Source: CBCPMX01 sp965120355 (GTDB lineage: Bacteria > Bacillota > Clostridia > Oscillospirales > Oscillospiraceae). From it: DNA of 64,000 nucleotides. The first letter of the stretch is position 1. Each line of letters begins with the position of its first letter. Shown in pieces: positions 1 through 8,237 of this stretch. Under the pieces are notes generated by a model. That model saw only the letters and a program-made list of their open reading frames with translations. It was not told the origin of the DNA and made no database searches. Both the position numbers and the translations under genes were made by a program. The stretch is taken from the NCBI GenBank assembly GCA_965120355.1, contig CBCPMX010000099.1, forward strand, positions 1-64,000, read 5' to 3'.

Positions 1-27
1 TGCAAGAACCTTTTTCAGATTCTTCAT
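1..27 (-). CDS. N-terminus of an unidentified protein (runs off the window)
   Basis: Only nine codons are inside the window: ATG at 27 reading MKNLKKVLA toward position 1. A strong ribosome-binding site (TAAGGAGG, complement of 34-41) lies seven bases upstream of the ATG, so the start is convincing. The lysine-rich beginning running into a hydrophobic stretch would suit a signal peptide, but nine residues cannot identify the protein. Confidence 0.6.
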
Positions 28-223
28 GTGGATATTCCTCCTTATTCATTTTGAAAGCCCGAGTGCCTGATCAGGATGTTCGCAATAATTTCGGAGGATT
101 TGTCTTTGAGACGTGAACAAATGCTGTAATCTGTTTGCTATAAGTGGAAAATGGCAAGCCTGCCATGCCTGCGGGGAAAAACCCGGCCATAGACTGCTGC
201 ATGTCGGAGACGAAGAAGCTACA

Positions 224-263
224 AAAGTCCGGAGGGCGGGATCGCTCCTGCCCTCCGGACTTT
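224..263. terminator. Bidirectional terminator-like hairpin downstream of glyS
   Basis: A perfect 14-bp stem (AAAGTCCGGAGGGC at 224-237 with its complement at 250-263) with a 12-base loop. Read on the minus strand it is followed by CTTTTG, so it can terminate the T-box/mazG-like/glyS transcript about 185 bases past the glyS stop. Confidence 0.65.
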
Positions 264-362
264 CATAAGCTGGAGAAGGTTTTTGCTGAAGGCAGCACCG
301 CACAATTGCGTCTGCGGCCTTCAGCTGATCTTTTCCGTTGGAAATGCGGGATTTTTTCTTGA

Positions 363-377
363 AATACACCAAGTATT
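363..377. repeat. 15-base palindromic core shared with 58256-58270
   Basis: AATACACCAAGTATT (5-bp stem AATAC/GTATT, loop ACCAA) occurs here and again identically at 58256-58270, where it is the tip of a 17-bp perfect hairpin. Both lie in non-coding DNA downstream of a minus-strand gene. It could be chance or two members of a dispersed palindrome family. Confidence 0.35.
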
Positions 378-448
378 CCTGCGGGAAAATGCCTGTTTCC
401 ACCGCAAATTTCTAGCCGAAGGCTCTTGCCGAATGATCCGGCGTTGCC

Positions 449-1879
449 TCAATAGGCCAGTTTTTCAGTCAGATACGTTTTCAGCTCGCTGATGGGGATC
501 CGAATCTGCTCCATGCTGTCACGCTCCCGGACAGTGACGCAGTTGTCGGCGGGCGTGTTCTCATCGCCGATAGTCTGGAAGTCTACGGTAATGCAGAAGG
601 GGGTGCCGATCTCATCCTCGCGGCGGTAACGCTTGCCGATAGAGCCAGCGTCGTCGAAGTCCACCATAAAGTCCTTGGACAACTGTGCGTAAAGCTCCTG
701 TGCCTTGGGACTGAGCTTTTTTGACAGCGGCAGCACGGCGGCTTTAAAGGGCGCCAGCGCCGGGTGCAGGCGCAGGACAATGCGCACATCGTCCTTGCCG
801 TTTTTGTCCTGACCGACGACCTCTTCATCATAGGCGTCCACCAGGAAGGCCAGCGTTACACGGTCTGCGCCCAGGGACGGCTCAATGACATAGGGGATAT
901 AGTGTTCATTCTTCTCCTGATCGAAGTAGGTCATGTCCTTGCCGGAGGTGGTCTGGTGCGCGGTCAGGTCGAAGTCAGTGCGGCTGGCCACGCCCCACAG
1001 CTCGCCCCAGCCGAAGGGGAAGACAAACTCAAAGTCGGTGGTGGCGTTGGAGTAGTGGCTCAGCTCCTCCGGCTCGTGGTCCCGCAGGCGCAGATTTTCA
1101 TCCTGCATGCCCAGATCCAGCAGCCATTTGTGGCAAAAGTCTTTCCAGTAGGCGAACCACTCCAGTTCTGTGCCGGGCTTGCAAAAGAACTCCAGCTCCA
1201 TCTGTTCAAACTCCCTGGTACGGAAGGTGAAGTTGCCCGGGGTGATCTCATTGCGGAAGCTCTTGCCAACCTGGCACACGCCGAAGGGCAGTTTGCGGCG
1301 GGTGGTGCGCTGGACATTCTGGAAGTTGACGAAAATGCCCTGGGCGGTTTCGGGGCGAAGATACACCGTGTTTTTTGCATCCTCCGTAACGCCCTGGAAG
1401 GTCTTGAACATCAGGTTGAACTGCCGGATGTCCGTCCAATTGTGTTTGCCGCAGGTGGGGCAGCAGATGTTGTGGTCCTCAATAAATTCCTTCATCTGGC
1501 TCTGACTCATGGCGTCCACGCTGTGGCCCAGATCAAAGTTGTTCTCTTGACACCAATCCTCGATGACTTTGTCGGCGCGGAACCGCTCCTTGCACTCTTT
1601 GCAGTCCATCAGCGGGTCGGAGAACCCGCCCACATGGCCGGAGGCCACCCAGACCTGCGGATTCATCAGAATGGCGGCGTCCAGGCCCACGTTATAGGGG
1701 TTCTCCTGAACGAATTTTTTCCACCACGCCTTTTTGACGTTGTTTTTCAGCTCCACGCCCAGGGGGCCATAGTCCCAGGTGTTGGCAAGACCGCCGTAGA
1801 TCTCCGAGCCGGAGAAGATGAAGCCGCGCCCTTTGCACAGGGCCACGATTTTTTCCATTGTTTTTTCAGTGTTTTTCAT
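449..1879 (-). CDS. glyS: Glycyl-tRNA synthetase, single-chain dimeric type
   Basis: Charges tRNA-Gly with glycine in the cytoplasm. The 476-residue protein starts with the class II motif of the alpha2-type enzyme (GFIFSGSEIYGGLANTWDYG), carries two cysteine pairs (CKEC near residue 94 and CPTC near 140) that fit the zinc-binding insertion, and ends with a normal anticodon-binding domain. Length is usual for the family (about 460). The ATG at 1879 is preceded by AGGAGG. It is the second gene of a transcript that begins with a T-box leader with a GGC specifier, so expression should rise when uncharged tRNA-Gly accumulates. Confidence 0.96.
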   Translation of the reverse strand: MKNTEKTMEKIVALCKGRGFIFSGSEIYGGLANTWDYGPLGVELKNNVKKAWWKKFVQENPYNVGLDAAILMNPQVWVASGHVGGFSDPLMDCKECKERFRADKVIEDWCQENNFDLGHSVDAMSQSQMKEFIEDHNICCPTCGKHNWTDIRQFNLMFKTFQGVTEDAKNTVYLRPETAQGIFVNFQNVQRTTRRKLPFGVCQVGKSFRNEITPGNFTFRTREFEQMELEFFCKPGTELEWFAYWKDFCHKWLLDLGMQDENLRLRDHEPEELSHYSNATTDFEFVFPFGWGELWGVASRTDFDLTAHQTTSGKDMTYFDQEKNEHYIPYVIEPSLGADRVTLAFLVDAYDEEVVGQDKNGKDDVRIVLRLHPALAPFKAAVLPLSKKLSPKAQELYAQLSKDFMVDFDDAGSIGKRYRREDEIGTPFCITVDFQTIGDENTPADNCVTVRERDSMEQIRIPISELKTYLTEKLAY

Positions 1880-1893
1880 GTTGTTCGTTCCTC

Positions 1894-2286
1894 CTATCCT
1901 TCGTCAGTTGTTTGCGCGCAAAATTCAGAATGCTCAAATTTGTCCCGGTATTCCTCTTCAAAGTCCCGCCCCATGTTTTTGGCGTGCTTTTTCAGATAGA
2001 TACGGGAAAACTCCTCCGCCGAAATGCCGTAACGGAGCATAACGGCGGAAAAATACATCATCACATCGGCCAATTCCTCGATGAACGAGGCCCGGACGCT
2101 GGGATCGTCCATAATGGCATCGGTCCCTTTTTTCTTGATGACGGCAATGGCTTCGCCGATCTCCTCTATCATATAGAGAATGAAATTCTGCCCGCACTCC
2201 GGGGTGATGGGAGACCACTCGTCCCTGTGCTTCTCATACAACTCCAGTTGGGTGGCCAGGATCTCGGATAAGGTTAAATCGTTCAT
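1894..2286 (-). CDS. MazG-like nucleotide pyrophosphohydrolase
   Basis: A 130-residue all-alpha NTP pyrophosphohydrolase of the MazG/dUTPase-like superfamily. The metal-binding signature is visible as EEIGEAI near residues 41-47 and EELADVMMY near 70-78. The family hydrolyses NTPs or dNTPs to the monophosphate; the substrate here cannot be told from sequence. It lies directly between the T-box terminator and glyS, 14 bases before the glyS start, so it appears to be co-controlled by tRNA-Gly charging, which is an uncommon partner. Start chosen at 2286 with AAGGAG eight bases upstream. Confidence 0.8.
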   Translation of the reverse strand: MNDLTLSEILATQLELYEKHRDEWSPITPECGQNFILYMIEEIGEAIAVIKKKGTDAIMDDPSVRASFIEELADVMMYFSAVMLRYGISAEEFSRIYLKKHAKNMGRDFEEEYRDKFEHSEFCAQTTDEG

Positions 2287-2364
2287 GCATGAGTCTCCTT
2301 TTGCGTTTTTGAAAATCCATGTATGGTTTCGCTTTGAAAGAACGTACGGGTTGTTTTATCCAGC

Positions 2365-2650
2365 AAAAAACGCCCTGAAGCCAAATGGCTTCAGGGCGAA
2401 CGCTAGTCCGTGGTACCACCTGAATTCGGAGAAAGCACATACTTCTCCGCACTCGAGCCCGGTAACGGCGGGCGCCGCCGGCGTCTACTGGGCCGCTGCG
2501 CGCAGCCGTTGGGGCCGGGACTCCAGGATGCCTTCCCTTCGGGACCGGGAGGATTTGCACCGTCCATCCTCTCTCTGAGCCGGAAAGCCGCAGGTACTGT
2601 TTCCTGTCATTGCCTGTCGACATGTTTAGTTGGAATTGAAATTGGGAATG
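2365..2650 (-). promoter_or_regulatory. T-box riboswitch, glycine specifier
   Basis: Minus-strand leader of the mazG-like/glyS operon. Recognisable parts in order: Stem I with the AGAGAG bulge and the distal GGACGGTG segment; a GAA-GGC-ATCC specifier region (complement of GGC at 2530-2532, glycine codon); the T-box sequence GGTGGTACCACGG (2408-2420); and a terminator with a 12-bp stem (2371-2382 with 2387-2398) followed by six U (2365-2370). Uncharged tRNA-Gly should stabilise the antiterminator. The specifier assignment is by position and by agreement with the downstream glyS, not by folding. Confidence 0.92.
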
Positions 2651-2655
2651 AAAGT

Positions 2656-2683
2656 ATTATAGCACGAAAAAAAACTTCGTCAA
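2656..2683 (-). promoter_or_regulatory. SigA-type promoter of the glyS T-box operon
   Basis: TTGACG (complement of 2678-2683), a 16-base spacer and a perfect TATAAT (complement of 2656-2661). The predicted start near 2649 lies just upstream of the T-box Stem I. Confidence 0.85.
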
Positions 2684-2811
2684 GAGGTTTGTGTGTTTTC
2701 CGGCAAATTTATGATTCGCTCCCTTCTAATTTGTCCGCTTTGTGTTATAATACCCATATATCCGGCGGCGAACCGGGTCCTTTGCCGGGCCCGGAACAGG
2801 AGGTGGGCAAT

Positions 2812-3927
2812 ATGCCGCGCAAGTTTTCCGTATCCAAACTGCCGGGAAGAGAAGGTTCCCGTTCCTGGCTCTATGCATTTCTGATTCTGGTGCTGGCGGT
2901 GGTGACAGGGCTGCTGGTGCTGCTGGCGCAAAAGGCCCCAAACTGGTTCTTCAGCTGGTACCGCGGCGCTTCGCAGACCCTTATGGCGGGGCTTGCATTT
3001 CTCAATAGCTGGGCGTCTTTTGCGGTCTGCGAAATTCTGCTTCTAATCATTGTAGTTTGGGCGATTTTGACACTGGTGCGGGCCATTGTCCGGCGGCGGG
3101 GGATCGTCCAGTGGATCTGGGGACTGGCTCTGTTTGGCGTGTTTATGGTCTGTTCCTTCACGATCCTGTGGGGCCTGAATCACTATGGGCCCTCTGTGTC
3201 GGAGATTCTGGGCCTGGAGGTGACGGAATACTCCAAGGAAGAACTGCAGGAAGTCACCGAATACATGCTGGAGCAGGCCAATGCCCTGTCTACACAGGTG
3301 GAGCGGGACGAGGATGGTGTGGCGGACTTTTCCGATTTCAAGACCCTGGCCCTGGAGGCCAGCGAGGCGTGGGAACAGTATGCAGCCGGCAACGATGCCT
3401 TTTACCCCTCCAGCGTCCGGCCCAAGTCCATGCTGCTCTCCAGCGCCATGAACCGGATCGGGTTGACGGGCATCATCATTGTCTGGACCGCGGAGGCATG
3501 CGTCTCCACCACGGATCCGGACGTGTCTCTGCCCTTTACCATGTGTCACGAGCTGGCCCACCGGCAGGCAGTTGCCGCTGAAGAGGAGGCCAATTTCATG
3601 TCTTTTCTGGTGTGCAGCGGCAGCGACAGCGTAGAATTCCGGTATTCGGCCTATTACTCTGCCTGGGTGCACTGCTACAATGCGCTTTATAAGGTGGACC
3701 GGGACGCGGCGGCGGAAATCTGGGCGGGGCTTTCACCGGAGATGGAGGCGGACATCCGGGCCGTCAACGCTTTTTACCAGCAGTTTGAATCTCCGGTGAA
3801 GGAGACGGCACAGAAGGTCAACGACACCTATTTAAAGGCGTTTTCTGAGGAGTCGGGCGTGCAGAGCTACGGTGAGGTTGTGGATCTGCTCATTGCCTGG
3901 TACAAGGCCGAAATCAGCCCTGCATAA
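2812..3927 (+). CDS. DUF3810-type membrane protein with HExxH motif
   Basis: A 371-residue protein with two or three N-terminal membrane segments (about residues 20-40, 60-85 and 100-120) and a large extracytoplasmic part. CHELAHRQAV near residue 245 gives the HExxH zinc-metallopeptidase signature, followed by EEEANF, which could supply the third ligand. This matches the DUF3810 family, whose substrate is unknown; peptidase activity is inferred from the motif only. Start at ATG 2812 with AGGAGG eight bases upstream; a longer open frame upstream lies over the glyS promoter and was rejected. A TATAAT at 2746-2751 is a plausible -10. Confidence 0.85.
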   Translation: MPRKFSVSKLPGREGSRSWLYAFLILVLAVVTGLLVLLAQKAPNWFFSWYRGASQTLMAGLAFLNSWASFAVCEILLLIIVVWAILTLVRAIVRRRGIVQWIWGLALFGVFMVCSFTILWGLNHYGPSVSEILGLEVTEYSKEELQEVTEYMLEQANALSTQVERDEDGVADFSDFKTLALEASEAWEQYAAGNDAFYPSSVRPKSMLLSSAMNRIGLTGIIIVWTAEACVSTTDPDVSLPFTMCHELAHRQAVAAEEEANFMSFLVCSGSDSVEFRYSAYYSAWVHCYNALYKVDRDAAAEIWAGLSPEMEADIRAVNAFYQQFESPVKETAQKVNDTYLKAFSEESGVQSYGEVVDLLIAWYKAEISPA

Positions 3928-3975
3928 TGTCTGTCCGCTTTACAGAGAATTTACGCGGTTTTGCCGCTGCCCCCC

Positions 3976-4004
3976 TTGACAAATGGCACTAAAATGGTCA
4001 TAAT
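3976..4004 (+). promoter_or_regulatory. SigA-type promoter of the hydrogenase-like gene
   Basis: TTGACA (3976-3981), 17-base spacer, CATAAT (3999-4004), about 60 bases before the ATG. Confidence 0.8.
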
Positions 4005-4063
4005 ACTTCCGCAAATATCTATGTCATTACAGACGTTTGGGATCGTCAGAAAGAGGTACCGTT

Positions 4064-5536
4064 ATGCGAGGTGTTTATTCCGCGGTGGAGGATCTCCGCC
4101 GGAAAGTGTTTACGGAGGTGGCCCGGCTGGCCTATTCAGGAGAATCTCTGGAGCGGCTGGACGAGCTGCCCTATGAGATCATTCCGGGCCCGCTTCCCAA
4201 GTACCGTACTACCATCGCTCTGGAGCGGGCCATTATCGGCCAGCGGCTGCGGCTGGCCATGGGCCTGTCCCTGATGCCGGAGGACCGGTTCTCCCGGGTT
4301 TCGGACGGGGCTGAGGCCGCTGCCAGCGGCGAAAACTACTACGAGGCGCCCCTGATCAACGTCATCAAAATCGCATGCAACAGCTGCCCGCACGGCGGCC
4401 ACCATGTCACGGACTTGTGCCAGGGCTGTTTGGAGCACTTCTGCCAGGTGGTCTGTCCCCGCAACGCCATTTCCATTGTGGACGGCAAGTCGGTCATTGA
4501 CCCGGACCGATGCGTCTCCTGCGGTAAATGTGCCAGCGCCTGCCCCTATAACGCCATTGTGGAGATCCGCCGTCCCTGTGCCCGGGCTTGCGGCGTGGAC
4601 GCCATCAGCACCGACGAATATGGCCGGGCACAGATTGACCCGCAGAAGTGTGTTTCCTGCGGCATGTGCCTGGTGAACTGCCCCTTTGGGGCCATCGGCG
4701 ACAAGTGCCAGATCTATCCCCTGATTCACGCCATGCAGAGCGGGGAAGTGGTCTATGCCATTGTGGCCCCGGCCTTTGTGGGCCAATTTGGAAAGGATCT
4801 GCCTCCCACCCGTCTGCGGGCGGCCATGGAAGCGCTGGGGTTTGCCGGCCTGGTGGAGGTGGCCCGGGGCGCGGATCTGTGTACCATGGAAGAGGCGGAG
4901 GACTTTTTAAACCGGGTACCGGCGGAACTGCCCTTTATGGGTACCTCCTGCTGCCCCAGCTGGTACCAGATGGCCCATCAGCTGTTCCCCAACGAGGCGC
5001 ACTGCATCTCCATGGCCATGACGCCCATGATCCTTACGGCCCGGGAAGTGAAGAAAGCACATCCCGGCTGCAAGGTGGCCTTTATCGGCCCCTGCTCGGC
5101 GAAAAAGCTGGAGGCTATCCGAATCCGCGGCGACGTGGACTATGTCTTGACGTTTGAGGAGCTCATGGGCATGTTCTCCGCCAAGGAGCTGGACTTTTCT
5201 CAGCTTCCGGAGGACGAGGGATTTCAGATTGCTTCCGGCACTGGCCGGGGCTATGCGGTCTCCGGCGGCGTGGCCCGGGCGGTGGTGGAGGTTGCCGCCA
5301 AGCTCCAGCCGGACCGCCAGATCCCCACGGCGTCGGCGCAGGGCCTGAAGGACTGCCGCAAGCTCCTGACTCTGGCCAAGGCCGGCAAGTACAATGGCTA
5401 TCTGCTCGAGGGCATGGCCTGCCCAGGCGGCTGCGTAGCCGGCGCCGGTACCATCCAGCCGGTGGAGGCGTCTGCCAAAGCGGTGCAGGCCTATGAAAAA
5501 ACCGCTGCCCGGCGCACGCCGGTGGAGGATGCGTGA
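4064..5536 (+). CDS. [FeFe]-hydrogenase-like iron-sulfur protein
   Basis: A 490-residue protein with an N-terminal domain (about 1-100) not found in the classical clostridial enzyme, a cysteine-rich segment and two ferredoxin-type [4Fe-4S] motifs (CVSCGKCASACP and CVSCGMCLVNCP), then the H-cluster domain. The three active-site signatures are present in variant form: L1 TSCCPSW, L2 GPCSAKK (classical MPCxxKK) and L3 MACPGGCVAGAG (classical FMACPGGCxxGGG). These variants resemble the group B hydrogenases of anaerobes; activity and electron partner are unknown. The ATG at 4064 follows AAAGAGG. No maturation genes (hydEFG) are in the window. Confidence 0.85.
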   Translation: MRGVYSAVEDLRRKVFTEVARLAYSGESLERLDELPYEIIPGPLPKYRTTIALERAIIGQRLRLAMGLSLMPEDRFSRVSDGAEAAASGENYYEAPLINVIKIACNSCPHGGHHVTDLCQGCLEHFCQVVCPRNAISIVDGKSVIDPDRCVSCGKCASACPYNAIVEIRRPCARACGVDAISTDEYGRAQIDPQKCVSCGMCLVNCPFGAIGDKCQIYPLIHAMQSGEVVYAIVAPAFVGQFGKDLPPTRLRAAMEALGFAGLVEVARGADLCTMEEAEDFLNRVPAELPFMGTSCCPSWYQMAHQLFPNEAHCISMAMTPMILTAREVKKAHPGCKVAFIGPCSAKKLEAIRIRGDVDYVLTFEELMGMFSAKELDFSQLPEDEGFQIASGTGRGYAVSGGVARAVVEVAAKLQPDRQIPTASAQGLKDCRKLLTLAKAGKYNGYLLEGMACPGGCVAGAGTIQPVEASAKAVQAYEKTAARRTPVEDA

Positions 5537-5798
5537 AGCCGGTAGAACCATAGACTTTGCGGGATGGAATGTGCAGGCGCACCATGACCGGAACATTCCG
5601 TTGAGAAAGAGATTGCATGGATCGCCACTGGCCGGGGCGAAAACCCTTGTTTCCCTTGGTAGTTTGTTCTGGAACCCGGACAGCGGGCAGTTCCTGGTAG
5701 CGGACGGCACGGAGGAGAAGGTCTATCTGGCCTATCCCGGCGAAACGCTCCGGCAGCAGCTGGAGGTTCTTGGGCTGGAAGCCCCGCCGGAGTCCTGA
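5493..5798 (+). CDS. Unrecognised ORF overlapping the hydrogenase-like gene
   Basis: An open frame of up to 101 codons overlapping the previous gene by 44 bases in another frame. The last ~35 codons show the codon choice of real genes in this window (GTC TAT CTG GCC TAT), while the first half does not and no good RBS is seen. A TTG at 5601 is an alternative start. I do not recognise the family. It may be a small gene, or the surviving 3' end of a decayed one. Confidence 0.3.
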   Translation: MKKPLPGARRWRMREAGRTIDFAGWNVQAHHDRNIPLRKRLHGSPLAGAKTLVSLGSLFWNPDSGQFLVADGTEEKVYLAYPGETLRQQLEVLGLEAPPES

Positions 5799-5893
5799 CG
5801 GTGCGGATCCTTTGGGAAACAGAACAAACAGATACAGGTTCCTGGGCTCCGCCGGCCGGCGGAGCAGCCATGGATGAAACCGGATCGGAATAC

Positions 5894-5927
5894 GATGTGC
5901 CCCGTGCGAAACCGCACGGGGCACATC
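5894..5927. terminator. Bidirectional terminator between convergent genes
   Basis: Perfect 15-bp stem (GATGTGCCCCGTGCG with its complement) and AAAC loop, between the hydrogenase unit on the plus strand and the nitrilase unit on the minus strand. T-tracts are short on both sides. Confidence 0.7.
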
Positions 5928-5929
5928 AT

Positions 5930-6790
5930 TTATGGGGCATCTCCCATGGCGTCCACCACAGTCAGGCAGTCGCTTTCCAGCCGGTAGAGGTCGGTGCGCC
6001 GGTTGTCCAGGGACGGCACCTGCCTGCGCACGTCGTCAATCAGGGACAGGTCAATCTCCGCCAGCACCAGGCCTGGGCGGTCGGAGGCCTGGGCGATGAC
6101 GTTGCCCCAGGGGTCGATGACCATGCTCTTGCCATAGGCCTGCATTTTGGGCTTTTTGCCCATCTGGCCGGGGGCAACGACGTAGCATCCGTTTTCGATG
6201 GCTCTGGCCCGCAGCAGCGGTTCCCAGTGATCCTTGCCGGTGTTCATGGTGAAGCTGGCGGGGACGAACAGCACCTGTGCCCCGGCTATGGCCAGCAGGC
6301 GGTACAGTTCGCAGAACCGCAGGTCATAGCAGATGGAAAAACCCAATACGCCCAGGGGCGTTCTGGCGGCCACCAGCTCCTGCCCCGCCGTGCTGTAGGC
6401 CGACTCCCGGTAAGAGGGACCGTCGGCGATGACCACATCGAACATGTGCAGTTTGCTGTAGCGGCAGACGATGTTTCCCGCCGGGGAGATCAGCAGCGTG
6501 GTGTTGCGGGGGTCGCCGCCCTCCACGGCCTCCGTGATGCTGCCGCCGTGAATCCAGAGGTTGTACTGCTTCGCCAGACGGCACAGCCGGTCCGCCGTTG
6601 GACCGGGAATCGGTTCGGCGTGGCTGCGGTAATCGCGGCCCATATAATTCATGGTTTCCGGAAAGGCGATGAGCTTTGCACCCTTTTCCGCCGCCTCCGC
6701 AGCCCAGGCATCGATCTGTGCCATGGTTGCTTCCCAGTTATTCTGGGTATTCATCTGGGCGACGGCCACAGTGTAGCGCGTTTGGATCAT
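5930..6790 (-). CDS. Carbon-nitrogen hydrolase (nitrilase/omega-amidase family)
   Basis: A 286-residue cytoplasmic hydrolase of the Nit branch of the nitrilase superfamily. The catalytic triad is visible: Glu45 in FPE, Lys113 in RYSKLHMFD, Cys154 in FSICYDLRF. Such enzymes hydrolyse small amides, for example omega-amidase on 2-oxoglutaramate or Nit1-type deamination of deaminated glutathione; the exact substrate cannot be read here. It overlaps the upstream PPOX gene by four bases (ATGA), so the two are translationally coupled. Confidence 0.88.
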   Translation of the reverse strand: MIQTRYTVAVAQMNTQNNWEATMAQIDAWAAEAAEKGAKLIAFPETMNYMGRDYRSHAEPIPGPTADRLCRLAKQYNLWIHGGSITEAVEGGDPRNTTLLISPAGNIVCRYSKLHMFDVVIADGPSYRESAYSTAGQELVAARTPLGVLGFSICYDLRFCELYRLLAIAGAQVLFVPASFTMNTGKDHWEPLLRARAIENGCYVVAPGQMGKKPKMQAYGKSMVIDPWGNVIAQASDRPGLVLAEIDLSLIDDVRRQVPSLDNRRTDLYRLESDCLTVVDAMGDAP

Positions 6791-7185
6791 GCCAGTTTCT
6801 CTTCGCCGCCGCCCATGGTAAACAGCACAGCGCTCATGTCTTCCAGATAAAACCGGGAGTGTACATAACCCGTCTCTTCATTATACATTTTCCGCAGGCC
6901 GGGTGCGGCTTCAAAGAGTGCGGCTTCCGTTTCCGGGCGCATGTCCAGGACAGCTTTGCCGCGAATACGCAGGAACTGGCCTTTGCTGCAGCAGCAAATC
7001 TCCACATTGGGGTTGGCCTCTAACTCCCGATGGGTGGCTTTGTGGGTGCCTGCGCCGAAATACAGCTTATCCTCAAAGACCATGTAGAAGCCAAAGGGGC
7101 GCACGCGGGGCTGGTCGCCATCAACGGTGGCAAAATAGAACACATGGCATTCGTCCAGAAAGTTGGTAATCTTCTGCAGATTCAT
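6787..7185 (-). CDS. Pyridoxamine 5'-phosphate oxidase family protein
   Basis: A 132-residue split-barrel flavin-binding protein. The N-terminal pattern FATVDGDQPRVRPFGFYMV and the downstream KATHRELEANPNVEI are typical of the small clostridial PPOX-like family, which may bind FMN or F420-like cofactors and act as a reductase or sensor. The ATG at 7185 has AAAGGAG upstream. It is the first gene of a two-gene unit with the nitrilase; no strong promoter is evident. Confidence 0.85.
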   Translation of the reverse strand: MNLQKITNFLDECHVFYFATVDGDQPRVRPFGFYMVFEDKLYFGAGTHKATHRELEANPNVEICCCSKGQFLRIRGKAVLDMRPETEAALFEAAPGLRKMYNEETGYVHSRFYLEDMSAVLFTMGGGEEKLA

Positions 7186-7297
7186 AAAATAATCGCTCCT
7201 TTCATCTCCTGTATTGTACTGGATTTTTCTCTAAAACACAACCGGACTTCGGGAAAAATTCCGTATCGGCCTGCTGCGTTTGTGCGACAGGTTGCGC

Positions 7298-7327
7298 TTG
7301 ACTAACCAAATGTTCCACGGATATAAT
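7298..7327 (+). promoter_or_regulatory. SigA-type promoter of the mntP leader
   Basis: TTGACT (7298-7303), 18-base spacer, TATAAT (7322-7327); the start near 7334 falls at the beginning of the riboswitch. Confidence 0.8.
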
Positions 7328-7334
7328 TGGAACG

Positions 7335-7480
7335 AATGATAGGGGAGTAGTCAGCCGGCTGCCGTTTCACGGTGTTTCCGGCGGCCCGGTCAACAAACTG
7401 ACGCCTTGCGTCTGGCCGGTTCTGAAATGACGAGACTTATCTGTGGCCTTAGGTGTGCCGCAGATGGGTCTGTTTTTTTG
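7335..7480 (+). promoter_or_regulatory. yybP-ykoY manganese riboswitch with terminator platform
   Basis: The aptamer is marked by GGGGAGTAG (7342-7350) and the distal ACGAGAC (7430-7436), the two conserved Mn2+/Mg2+-binding segments of this class. P1 can form between TGATAG (7338-7343) and the TTATC at 7437-7441. The same 3' strand begins the terminator stem (7433-7447), so metal-bound aptamer and terminator are mutually exclusive, as expected for an ON switch. The downstream gene is mntP, the usual target. About 185 bases of untranslated leader follow the terminator, which is long. Confidence 0.88.
7433..7479 (+). terminator. Riboswitch-controlled intrinsic terminator
   Basis: AGACTTATCTGTGGC (7433-7447) pairs with GCCGCAGATGGGTCT (7457-7471), with two G-U pairs, followed by a run of seven T (7473-7479). 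Its 5' arm overlaps the riboswitch P1. Confidence 0.82.
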
Positions 7481-7664
7481 CGATGCGGAGGCATAGCAAA
7501 AAGGCGATGTGCCGCCTCTGGCGGCCCGGCGTGAAATTTCAGCGCGTGAGCCGTGGACGGCCCACATGTGCGAAACTGATGCGCCGGTTACGTTTGCCTG
7601 TGATTGTGGTGCGCCGAAGGCGCATGAAGTTTGATCCCCGAAAACCGACCGGGAGGAATCCTTC

Positions 7665-8237
7665 ATGACATTGCTTGAACTGTTTTTACTGGCTGTGGCA
7701 CTGAGCATGGACGCATTTGCCGTCTCCATCTGCAAAGGATTGAGTCTCCGCCGCCCCAGAGTGAAGCACATGGTCACCGTTGGACTGTATTTTGGCGTGG
7801 CACAGGCGTTGATGCCCGCCATCGGCTATGTGCTGGGCCGGGGCTTCAGCAGCATGGTGTCCACTGCCGCGCCATGGATCGCGTTTGTGCTGCTGGTTAC
7901 CATCGGGGCCAAGATGCTCTGGGAGACCCTCCACGATGATGGGGACAGCGGCGACTGTCCGGAGGCGGTGGGACGCCTGTCCCACAAGGAGCTGTTTTTG
8001 ATGGCTGTGGCCACCAGTATTGACGCACTGGCCGTCGGCGTGACCTTTGCGTTTTTGGACGTGGAGGTGGTTCCGTCGGTGACGCTCATCGGCTGTACGA
8101 CTTTTTTGTTCTCTGCCGCCGGCGTCAAGCTGGGCAGCGTATTCGGGAGCAAATACGAAAAAAAGGCCAGTATCCTCGGGGGCGTCATTCTCATCTGTCT
8201 GGGGTTTAAAATTCTGCTGGAGCATTTGCTTGGCTGA
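7665..8237 (+). CDS. mntP: MntP manganese efflux pump
   Basis: A 190-residue inner-membrane protein with six predicted helices in two homologous halves. Each half has the conserved acidic signature of the family: ALSMDAFAVSICKG near residue 16 and ATSIDALAVGV near 118. It exports Mn2+. The ATG follows GGGAGG. The yybP-ykoY riboswitch upstream fits induction by excess manganese. Length is usual for MntP (about 190). Confidence 0.94.
   Translation: MTLLELFLLAVALSMDAFAVSICKGLSLRRPRVKHMVTVGLYFGVAQALMPAIGYVLGRGFSSMVSTAAPWIAFVLLVTIGAKMLWETLHDDGDSGDCPEAVGRLSHKELFLMAVATSIDALAVGVTFAFLDVEVVPSVTLIGCTTFLFSAAGVKLGSVFGSKYEKKASILGGVILICLGFKILLEHLLG

Larger units (their letters stand above)
28..448. other. 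Intergenic region without a supported gene
   Basis: About 420 bases between the start of the leftmost gene and the end of glyS. It holds the glyS-side hairpin at 224-263, a short palindromic core at 363-377 and the RBS of the leftmost gene. Open frames of 72-118 codons cross it in several frames but show no family resemblance, no RBS, and run through the hairpin. I do not call a gene here. Confidence 0.6.

Noticed and set aside
46..402. 118-codon minus-strand frame upstream of the leftmost gene
   Set aside because: Crosses the glyS terminator hairpin, has no RBS and no recognisable family.
764..1999. 411-codon plus-strand open frame
   Set aside because: Antisense shadow of glyS; no family pattern, repetitive hydrophobic composition typical of reverse frames in GC-rich genes.
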